From Halobacillus litoralis (GTDB lineage: Bacteria; Bacillota; Bacilli; Bacillales; Halobacillaceae): a stretch of DNA of 64,000 nt. The notes beneath the pieces are model-generated. The model made no database searches. It was not told the origin of the DNA and saw nothing but the letters and a program-made list of their open reading frames with translations. Position 1 is the stretch's first letter, and the number at the start of each line of letters is the position of its first letter. Shown here piece after piece: positions 58,242-64,000 of the stretch. A program made the position numbers and the translations under genes. The stretch is from positions 248,001 through 312,000 of the forward strand of contig NZ_WMEZ01000001.1 in NCBI RefSeq assembly GCF_009856415.1. Direction: 5' to 3'.

Positions 58242-58550
58242 ATGGATTATGTGAAAGAGCTTAGAAAGGACGTTGGAACTAAGCCGTTGATTCTGCCCGG
58301 GGCTGTCGTGATCATCGAGAACGATCAGCAGGAAATACTGCTTCAACACCGCAAGGACGGTGGGTGGGGCCTTCCTGGTGGTCTCATGGAGCTTGGGGAA
58401 AGTTTAGAGGATACAGCGCGGCGCGAAGAAGTAAAGGTGGATGGGGATGAATCTCGTGAAGTCACTTTCTTTTCTAGGAACCAACTCCCCGCCGGCTTAA
58501 CGAAGGAATATCTTGATTATCTACAACCATTTTTGAAAAAACATGAGTGA
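58242..58550 (+). pseudogene. NUDIX hydrolase with the catalytic box deleted
   Basis: 102 residues starting MDYVKELRKDVG, then LPGAVVIIENDQQEILLQHR, DGGWGLPGGLMELGESLEDT. The text then jumps from ARRE directly to EVKVDGDESREVTFF. Homologues of this kind have about 45 residues between, beginning with the R-E-x2-E-E-T-G-L helix of the Nudix box. The deletion is in frame, so a stable short protein could be made but without the catalytic Glu pair. ATG 58242 follows GGAATGCTGG; the frame from 58203 extends further upstream. Confidence 0.75.
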
Positions 58551-58561
58551 TGAGGGATTCG

Positions 58562-58825
58562 ATGCTGGAATTATTAATGTTGATCATAACAGCTGTTTTA
58601 GTAGCTGGTTATATTTATACGATCTATAAGAAGAGGAAAAATCTGAAAGAAGATTATGGATGGAAAAGCTATGTGACGCCAGGTGCTTTTGTTGTGGCGC
58701 CTGGAGTGGCTGTGTTCTCTTATCTATTTGAATTTGGAGGCATTTTCACATGGTTCATCCTCGGTATTTGTTTTATCACCGGTGCAATGTTCACCAAATA
58801 TTTGCCTGAGCCTAAAGAAGGCTAA
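58562..58825 (+). CDS. Small membrane protein
   Basis: 87 residues: N-terminal helix (ELLMLIITAVLVAGYIYTIY), basic loop (KKRKNLKEDYGWKSYV), two further hydrophobic segments (GAFVVAPGVAVFSYLFEFGG and FTWFILGICFITGAMF). ATG 58562 is 6 nt from GAGG. It begins just after the deleted NUDIX gene. No function assigned. Confidence 0.65.
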   Translation: MLELLMLIITAVLVAGYIYTIYKKRKNLKEDYGWKSYVTPGAFVVAPGVAVFSYLFEFGGIFTWFILGICFITGAMFTKYLPEPKEG

Positions 58826-58834
58826 GGCATTGAG

Positions 58835-58866
58835 GACAGTAACCATTAAGGGTTACTGTTTTTTTA
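58835..58866 (+). terminator. Intrinsic terminator
   Basis: ACAGTAACC / GGTTACTGT stem with a 6-nt loop and seven T. Confidence 0.88.
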
Positions 58867-58958
58867 TTGGAATCAGTGGAAGCGTTTCAATGAAGTTTAC
58901 CATTTCAACATAAATGTGACTGAAAAAGAAATAATAACAGAAGAGGAGGAGGGAGCTT

Positions 58959-59639
58959 ATGGATGAGTGGTTGGAGTTCGTCGGAACAGGCGTCACCGTT
59001 TTTATTCTATTGTATGTTTTAGCAAGGATTCTAAGCAAGAAGCTGATTTCACAAATGACGCTTTTCGACTTTATTGCTGGTATTACGCTTGGGTCTATGA
59101 CAGCAACGACCTTCCTTGCTGATAATGTTACGCTCTTAAAAGGGGCTCTTGGATTACTTACCTTCGCTGCCCTTGTTCTGCTCATCGACTATCTCACACT
59201 CAAAAGTTTGACAATAAGAAAACTTGTGAACAGTCAACCCACTCTATTAATGGACAATGGGAAAATAATTATTAAAAACATGAAAAAAGTGCGTTTCAAC
59301 ATTGATGAACTCATTGCTGAATTAAGGAAAGCGGGGGTATTCCAGTTCAGTGAGGTTCAGACAGCCATTTTGGAAACGGACGGATCTGTAAGCGTTTTAA
59401 GAAAATCGGATGTTGAGCCCTTAACCCCTCGTGATATGAAGCTTGAACCTAAACCTGTCACGTATTCTCATGTTGTGATGGTGCAGGGGAAAGTACTTCT
59501 GGATCAGTTGAATGCGAGTGGATACAGTGAATCCTGGTTGGAGGATCGGTTGCAGTCACATGGAGTGTCCGATCACAAAGAGGTGCTTGTTGCCCAAGTC
59601 AATGCTGACGGGACTTTATTTGTCGAAAAAATGGAATAG
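58959..59639 (+). CDS. DUF421 (YetF-like) membrane protein
   Basis: A 226-residue DUF421 protein: three transmembrane helices (TGVTVFILLYVLARILSKKL, MTLFDFIAGITLGSMTATTF, GLLTFAALVLLIDYLTL) then a cytosolic domain with SQPTLLMDNGKIIIKNMKKV, NIDELIAELRKAGVFQFSEV, ILETDGSVSVLRKSDVEPLT. The family has no settled function; some members are sporulation-associated. SD AAGAGGAGGAGGGAG. Ends at a strong hairpin. Confidence 0.87.
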   Translation: MDEWLEFVGTGVTVFILLYVLARILSKKLISQMTLFDFIAGITLGSMTATTFLADNVTLLKGALGLLTFAALVLLIDYLTLKSLTIRKLVNSQPTLLMDNGKIIIKNMKKVRFNIDELIAELRKAGVFQFSEVQTAILETDGSVSVLRKSDVEPLTPRDMKLEPKPVTYSHVVMVQGKVLLDQLNASGYSESWLEDRLQSHGVSDHKEVLVAQVNADGTLFVEKME

Positions 59640-59736
59640 GAAAAGTGATCGTTACTGTACGTATGTGAAATCAGCCTCATACTGGCTAATTTACGTCGAA
59701 TATCCACAATAGTTATTGAAGTTGAAAATAATAAGG

Positions 59737-59776
59737 AGAGAGCAGACAACATTTTCTTGCGTTGTCTGTTCTCTTT
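59737..59776 (+). terminator. Intrinsic terminator
   Basis: AGAGAGCAGACAAC / GTTGTCTGTTCTCT stem with one G-T pair and a T-rich end. The rest of the 320-bp gap before the next gene shows no gene; a run of seven T at about 59929-59935 is present. Confidence 0.8.
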
Positions 59777-59961
59777 ATGAAAACTTTCCAGTAAAAAAGC
59801 GTGGAATCAAAATTTTTTGAAAGAATTTGGAAAAATGTGTTTGTTATTGTGATGAGAAGGATATAGAAGGCTAGGTGGAAAATAGTGGGATGTCCTATTC
59901 AGCCTCTGTCTCTACATAGACCAGCCTCTTTTTTTACCGAATAAACTTCGGGAGTGTTTCG

Positions 59962-60870
59962 ATGTTCAAAAAGTGTAACTTGCTGTTTTTGAGTGTTTTG
60001 GTGTTGTTCCTGTTTCCGCTTCAAGTATTCGCTGCAGACATGTCGGCAGAGGAAGTGTTGAAGAAATCGAATGAAGCGATGAAGAATCTGGACAGCTATT
60101 CTATGAAACAAGTATCCAAATCGAAAATGCCGATGATGAATGAAGGGGAAGGAATGGAAACAAAAACCATGGCCGATGTGACTATGGATCCCTTCGCCTT
60201 TTATTTGAAGACAGAATTGGCAGGTGAGACGACCGAGTCTTACTTTGCAGAAGAAGGATACTACAGTGAACTTCCAGGGCAAGGGTGGGTTCAGCTATCC
60301 GATGATTCCAGCCAGGATATGATGCAATCGATGCTTGCAGAAGGTCAAATGGCGCAGGCCCTTCCGCTAGCCAAGGATATGAGTGTGGAAGAAAGTGACG
60401 GTTCCTATGTCCTTCATTATGAGGGAGATGGAGAGAAACTTTTGGAAATGTCGATGAAAATGCTTCAGCAGGGAATGGGTTCGAGTGAAGGCGAGCAAGG
60501 GTTAAAGGAACTGGGTGAAGAAATCCTTGATAAAATCACAATCAATGACGTGACCTATAAAATGACGATAGACAAAGAAAACCACTATTTAACGTCCAGC
60601 CACGTTCAATTGGAAATGGAAATAGAAACGGAAGAAGGACCGCCGATGCCTGTCACACAAGAGACAGAGATCACACTGGAAAACTTTAATGGTGTCGGAG
60701 AAATCCAAATCCCTCAAGAGGTCCTGGATAAGGCGCAACCGATTGAAGATGCCATCGGAGGCGAACTTCCTGATACAGCAAGCCCGAATCTAATGTATTC
60801 ATTACTTGGCGCAACACTGGTGCTGTTTGCTGGAAGTGTTCTATTCTTTAGAAAGAGATCGGTGCAATAA
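59962..60870 (+). CDS. LolA/DUF6612-like surface protein with LPDTA sorting signal
   Basis: A 302-residue exported protein: signal peptide FLSVLVLFLFPLQVFAADMS, then a domain rich in Met, Glu and Asp (KKSNEAMKNLDSYSMKQVSK, VQLEMEIETEEGPPMPVTQE) resembling LppX/LolA-type lipoprotein folds (DUF6612). The C-terminus is a sortase signal: LPDTA, a hydrophobic segment (LMYSLLGATLVLFAGSVLFF) and RKRSVQ. LPxTA is the class D sortase form, and a class D sortase gene follows 58 bp later. Confidence 0.85.
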   Translation: MFKKCNLLFLSVLVLFLFPLQVFAADMSAEEVLKKSNEAMKNLDSYSMKQVSKSKMPMMNEGEGMETKTMADVTMDPFAFYLKTELAGETTESYFAEEGYYSELPGQGWVQLSDDSSQDMMQSMLAEGQMAQALPLAKDMSVEESDGSYVLHYEGDGEKLLEMSMKMLQQGMGSSEGEQGLKELGEEILDKITINDVTYKMTIDKENHYLTSSHVQLEMEIETEEGPPMPVTQETEITLENFNGVGEIQIPQEVLDKAQPIEDAIGGELPDTASPNLMYSLLGATLVLFAGSVLFFRKRSVQ

Positions 60871-60872
60871 AA

Positions 60873-60902
60873 TAAGAGCCGGGCTCAGGCCTGGCTCTTT
60901 CA
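60873..60902 (+). terminator. Weak terminator or attenuator before the sortase gene
   Basis: AAGAGCC / GGCTCTT stem with a GC-rich loop and a short T-run. It lies between the substrate and sortase genes, as at the class F pair. Confidence 0.65.
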
Positions 60903-60927
60903 TCCTTCATTTGACGAGGAGGCCATT

Positions 60928-61566
60928 ATGCTGAATAAAGTTCTGTTACTGCTTGTCGTTATCGGATTTTCGTGTACCGCTTACTTCACCTTTCAATGGT
61001 GGGACTCCACCCAGGCTGTTGAAAAAGTGACAGAAGAGGAAATAAACGAATGGCAGTCCCATGATCAGGCAGAGCAACCGCATCCAGTGGTGGTGAAAAA
61101 TCATGACAAACCAAAACCACCTAGATATTCAAATGAACTACATAAGTTTGACAATGGGGAGAAAGTGGGAAGGTTGGTCATCCCTTTATTAAACAAAGGC
61201 TATTCCACTTATTGGGGTACAGACGAACAGTCGCTTCATCAAGGGGTAGGCATGTTCATTAGTAAATGGACGACCACACCTGATGAAAAGCGTCATACGG
61301 TTTTGAGCGGTCACCGGGAGACCGTTTTCACACAGCTGGGGGAAATTGAGAAAGGAGCACCGCTTTTTTATGAGTATGAAGGGAAACGGTACAAGTATGA
61401 AGTGGAAAAAACTTGGGTGACGGACGAAGACGACCGGTCCGTCATCGTCGATCATGAGGATCCTACGCTTACACTAACCACATGTTATCCTTTCGATTTC
61501 ATAGGGAGCGCTCCTGAAAGGTTTATTGTACAGTCAAGGTTGGTCGATGTTCAGGAAATAGAATAG
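60928..61566 (+). CDS. Class D sortase
   Basis: A 212-residue sortase: N-terminal membrane anchor (VLLLLVVIGFSCTAYFTF), a linker, then the catalytic domain with His129 (HTVLSGHRET), Cys186 (LTTCYPFDFIG) and Arg198 (APERFIVQ). VGMFISKWTTTPDEKRHTVL and LTLTTCYPF are class D features. It is paired with the LPDTA surface protein just upstream. In Bacillus such pairs tend to act in sporulation or stationary phase. Confidence 0.9.
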   Translation: MLNKVLLLLVVIGFSCTAYFTFQWWDSTQAVEKVTEEEINEWQSHDQAEQPHPVVVKNHDKPKPPRYSNELHKFDNGEKVGRLVIPLLNKGYSTYWGTDEQSLHQGVGMFISKWTTTPDEKRHTVLSGHRETVFTQLGEIEKGAPLFYEYEGKRYKYEVEKTWVTDEDDRSVIVDHEDPTLTLTTCYPFDFIGSAPERFIVQSRLVDVQEIE

Positions 61567-61702
61567 AACGGAATCAAACGAGTTGTCCTTACTGAATCAT
61601 TCCCGGACTAAAATCCAGCCTCTTTATCTGAGGAGCCTTCCCTATGAAATGTAAAAGTATAGGAAGCCCTATGTAATGCTGATGAAGAAAGAGGGGATGT
61701 GA

Positions 61703-61867
61703 ATGTCTGTTTTATTTCTGATCGCAGGTATCCTGGGGTTGATTGTTTACGTTTATCTCACTAGAAAAAGCTTCTTTTCTGATGAGCGCAATGTGAAATT
61801 GTGGATTATGCTCTTTGTGTTTCTGCCTTTAGTCGTCATGGGATTATGTATCTCCTTATCCTTTTAA
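61703..61867 (+). CDS. Small two-helix membrane protein, 54 residues
   Basis: An unmarked short gene. ATG 61703 follows GAGGGGATGTGA. The protein is MSVLFLIAGILGLIVYVYLT (helix 1), a charged loop (RKSFFSDERNVKLW) and IMLFVFLPLVVMGLCISLSF (helix 2). The two-helix hairpin with a basic loop and the SD make it credible. No family recognised. Confidence 0.6.
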   Translation: MSVLFLIAGILGLIVYVYLTRKSFFSDERNVKLWIMLFVFLPLVVMGLCISLSF

Positions 61868-61936
61868 AGCTGGGTTTTCTACATAAGGAAAATCCTTTTC
61901 GCACAAGCTAAGGAAAACAGGGAGTAGGTGGAAACG

Positions 61937-62905
61937 ATGACGTTGTACCGGCTCGGTTATGTAGCGATGAGTGTGAATTTGCAGAACGCATCCCCATCTC
62001 AAACGATGACCTACAAGCGTTTTTCCGAGATTCGTGATGTAGAAGCAGCCAGACGGAAGCTGGAACGGATTGCGAAATCAAACCTTCATAACTGCCTTCG
62101 ATTATTGAAGCATAATAAAGCCCATGACATCCACTTTTTCAGGTTGAGTTCCAGGCTTGTTCCTCTTGCTACACATGAGGAATTGCAAGGATGGGATTAT
62201 TTGAATCCAATCAAAGAGGATTTGAGAGAACTGGGAGCGTATGCGATGGAGAACAAGATGAGGCTGGATTTTCACCCTGATCATTTTGTTGTCATCAATT
62301 CTCCGGACCAAGGAATTTTCAAGACCTCGATGGGCGTACTCAAGTATCATTATCTACTTCTCCATCATATGGGACTTGATCCGACACATCGATGTGTATT
62401 CCATCTTGGTGGCAGATATAAAGACAAAGAAAAGTCGCTGGAGCGGTTCATCGAAAATTGGGCGCTGGTCCCCTCGGGTATTCAAAAGACCGTCATGATT
62501 GAAAACGATGATACGTCCTACACGTTAGCGGATGGTCTGTACGTCTGTGAAAAATTGAACATTCCTCTCGTCTTCGATCTTCACCATCATTATGCGAATC
62601 ATGAAGGAGAGAAGTGGGAGGAACAATGGCCGCGAGTTGTGGATACATGGAGTCATTCTCCTCTTCCTGTGAAAATGCATATCTCGAGTCCCAAAAGCGA
62701 AAAAGATTTTAAAAGTCATGCGGATTTTATTGATCTTGAGATGTTCCTTGAATTTGTGAAGAAAACAAATGGTTCAACAGATCAAATCGACTGCATGATT
62801 GAAGCGAAACAAAAAGACGAAGCCTTGTTCCGTCTTGTAGAAGAACTGAAGCAGCACCCGAGCATAGATATGCAGGATGATAGTTCGTTCATTTGGAAAG
62901 GGTAG
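61937..62905 (+). CDS. uvsE: UV damage endonuclease
   Basis: A 322-residue UvsE/UVDE enzyme that nicks DNA 5' of UV lesions, an alternative to nucleotide excision repair. The TIM-barrel metal site is visible in LDFHPDHFVVINSP, HHMGLDPTHRCVFHLGGRYK, VMIENDDTSYTLADG, VFDLHHHYANHEGE and KMHISSPKSEKDFKSHADFI. ATG 61937 fits SD GTAGGTGG; GTG 61928 is inside it. It probably protects spores or sun-exposed cells. Neighbours are not repair genes. Confidence 0.93.
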   Translation: MTLYRLGYVAMSVNLQNASPSQTMTYKRFSEIRDVEAARRKLERIAKSNLHNCLRLLKHNKAHDIHFFRLSSRLVPLATHEELQGWDYLNPIKEDLRELGAYAMENKMRLDFHPDHFVVINSPDQGIFKTSMGVLKYHYLLLHHMGLDPTHRCVFHLGGRYKDKEKSLERFIENWALVPSGIQKTVMIENDDTSYTLADGLYVCEKLNIPLVFDLHHHYANHEGEKWEEQWPRVVDTWSHSPLPVKMHISSPKSEKDFKSHADFIDLEMFLEFVKKTNGSTDQIDCMIEAKQKDEALFRLVEELKQHPSIDMQDDSSFIWKG

Positions 62906-62925
62906 GAGTCAGCGGGAGGAATTTC

Positions 62926-63129
62926 TCATTTATGAAAATCGTCCTGCTTCGCACGTTCAAGGCCTCTTTTGATCAATTTTTTTAGACGACGTTTGATCCT
63001 CAGAAAAGGAATGAGCCTGTCTTCTTTCATCAGTTCATAAGTCAGGTGGGCAAATTCCTGTCTTTCTTCAGTCGTAAGTACAATGACTTCTGCAGGCTCT
63101 TTCTTAGGAAAAGGAATCAAATCTCCCAT
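62926..63129 (-). CDS. Small basic protein of unknown function
   Basis: 67 residues starting MGDLIPFPKKEPAEVIVLTT, with a helical, strongly basic C-terminal half (RIKRRLKKLIKRGLERAKQD), possibly nucleic-acid binding. ATG 63129 is 8 nt from AAGGAGG; the ATG at 63135 is only 2 nt away. The upstream leader has a duplicated 22-bp motif and an intrinsic terminator. It is convergent with uvsE. No family recognised. Confidence 0.65.
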   Translation of the reverse strand: MGDLIPFPKKEPAEVIVLTTEERQEFAHLTYELMKEDRLIPFLRIKRRLKKLIKRGLERAKQDDFHK

Positions 63130-63144
63130 ACGCATCGCCTCCTT

Positions 63145-63309
63145 CTTAAACGTTTATGCAGAAGGATACATAAAATGCTCCCACGAAAATATAAAACGGC
63201 ATAGCTGCTCATCCAAATATCCAAATTCAGAAGATGATTCTGATGAATGGTGCAGGTCCAAAAAAGCTCAGAGTCCACAACTCTGAGCTTAAACGTTTAT
63301 GTAGAAGGA
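63145..63309 (-). repeat. Direct 22-bp repeat with TAAACGTTTA palindrome in a leader
   Basis: CTTAAACGTTTATG(C/T)AGAAGGA occurs at 63145-63166 and 63288-63309, 143 bp apart, one mismatch. The left copy overlaps the SD region of the small basic gene on the minus strand. The right copy abuts the right arm of an intrinsic terminator. Each has the perfect 10-bp palindrome TAAACGTTTA. Confidence 0.7.
63259..63289 (-). terminator. Orphan minus-strand terminator
   Basis: AGCTCAGAG / CTCTGAGCT stem (63265-63289) with six A on its left, so it acts on the minus strand. No minus-strand gene lies to its right within view, so it may be a leader terminator for the small basic gene. Confidence 0.7.
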
Positions 63310-63418
63310 AAAGAACATCTTGGTGAACCAGATTCAGAGTGTTATATTGATATGGAAATGAATGGTTTGATTCACGTGGAAGTATGACTGAAAGCTCAAC
63401 AAGGAGAGGAAGGTGGGT

Positions 63419-64000
63419 ATGTCTGATTTCACATTGACCATAGAAATCCGCAAACCTTCTTATGCACAGAATAAGACAGTAAGGGATTCCATTTCCCGTT
63501 CTTTATGGAATTCCGTGCGCAAACAAGTTCTTAAGGAAAACGATTTTCAATGCCAAATCTGTGGTTTTCATGATGAAGAGAAGCTTCATGCGCATGAAGT
63601 GTGGGAATATGACGAAGATAAGTTTCTCTTGATTTTAAAAAAGATCCAGCCTTTGTGCAGGTCCTGTCACGATTTAAAGCATCTGCACCATGTTGGACAT
63701 CGAATGAAAGATAGAAAGTTCAGCGATTTTGTCATGCGGAGACTAAAGGAACATTTTATGAAAGTCAATGAATGTTCAGAGAATGATTTTACAAGACATT
63801 ATCGGAATCAGTTAGCGAAGAGTCATGCGGAACCTGTTCAAAGATCAATGGAAGACTTGCTAGAATTAAGAAGGCTGAGGGAAAGGGAAGCGTTTCTTAA
63901 GGAACAGGAATGGAAATTCGTCATTGGAAAAGATGTTCCATTAGCAAACGAGATGGAGGCAGATCTCGATAAAAAAGGGATACTCTATGAGAGAGATCTT
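63419..64000 (+). CDS. HNH-type zinc endonuclease-like protein, runs off the window
   Basis: An open frame of 194 codons continuing past the end. It begins MSDFTLTIEIRKPSYAQNKT and has the Cys-rich HNH-type region with C-x2-C (residues 45 and 48, FQCQICGF), H-x-H-E (57-60, LHAHEVWEYD) and C-x2-C-H (80-84, LCRSCHDLKH). These are consistent with a zinc-stabilised HNH/beta-beta-alpha nuclease core. Later sequence (MEDLLELRRLREREAFLKEQ) is helical and charged. ATG follows GGAGAGGAAGGTGGGT. Whether it belongs to a restriction or mobile system cannot be seen. Confidence 0.72.
   Translation, partial: MSDFTLTIEIRKPSYAQNKTVRDSISRSLWNSVRKQVLKENDFQCQICGFHDEEKLHAHEVWEYDEDKFLLILKKIQPLCRSCHDLKHLHHVGHRMKDRKFSDFVMRRLKEHFMKVNECSENDFTRHYRNQLAKSHAEPVQRSMEDLLELRRLREREAFLKEQEWKFVIGKDVPLANEMEADLDKKGILYERDL

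Noticed and set aside
63145-63309. Attachment sites of a small integrated element
   Set aside because: The repeats flank only about 120 bp holding a terminator, no integrase or cargo, and one copy overlaps a ribosome binding site.

Overview
The window looks like chromosome from a moderately halophilic, spore-forming Bacillaceae bacterium; Halobacillus or a close relative is my best guess, inferred from gene content and not proven. The evidence is strong AGGAGG-type ribosome binding sites, many TTG and GTG starts, and GC content in the low-to-mid forties. It also has Bacillus-type families: sporulenol/squalene-hopene cyclase, a YuzF-like DUF2642 protein, YczE, YdcZ-type half transporters, a FusB-like protein, UvsE and a PurR-type operator at guaC. 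A BCCT osmolyte transporter and acidic exported proteins fit a salty habitat. I saw no rRNA, tRNA, CRISPR array, prophage or insertion sequence.

Layout. 0-8 kb: a glutathionyl-hydroquinone-reductase-like gene with a GNAT gene, an ECF sigma/anti-sigma pair, an L,D-transpeptidase, lipoproteins and GNATs, one closely resembling the AAC(6')-Ie domain. 7.2-9 kb: a Crp/Fnr regulator convergent with a DUF4386 membrane protein whose promoter carries an FNR-like dyad at -41.5. 10.4-12.6 kb: a duplicated-domain surface protein with an MPKTG tail, followed by a class F sortase with a lipoprotein signal. 12.8-17.3 kb: DUF429, DUF1445, a divergent PRPP synthase paralogue and a PadR/HAAS pair. 17.6-23.4 kb: BCCT transporter and DJ-1/monooxygenase/LysR genes. 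23.6-32.8 kb: a dense run of small enzymes (NUDIX, VOC, GNAT, SDR, alpha/beta hydrolase), many overlapping. 32.9-44.1 kb: YczE, ABC-F, a thioredoxin-reductase-like protein, a K+/H+ antiporter, two palindromic repeat elements, a DMT-Crp-DMT operon, Mn catalase, squalene-hopene cyclase and a peroxiredoxin. 44.4-49.4 kb: several degraded small genes, a MerR/SRPBCC pair and a ferritin-like/cupin fusion. 49.5-56.5 kb: a HEAT/processive glycosyltransferase pair, GMP reductase with PurBoxes, an MFS exporter and a FusB-like protein. 56.7-64 kb: hydrolase, DUF421, an LPDTA surface protein with a class D sortase, UvsE and the start of an HNH-type protein.

Themes. Two independent sortase/substrate pairs equip the cell surface. 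Several regulators sit beside dyad sequences that could be their operators. Two short-period degenerate repeat arrays (five exact 20-bp units and five exact 21-bp units), two long palindromic elements and a GGTAC-rich cluster occupy gene-free gaps and are not explained by coding. At least five genes look broken (homopolymer frameshifts, an in-frame TGA, or deletions that remove a cofactor or catalytic segment). This means either real decay or sequencing error, and the homopolymer cases need read-level checking.

Start codons given here often differ from the longest possible reading frame: I moved them to the codon with a properly spaced ribosome binding site and say so in each entry.
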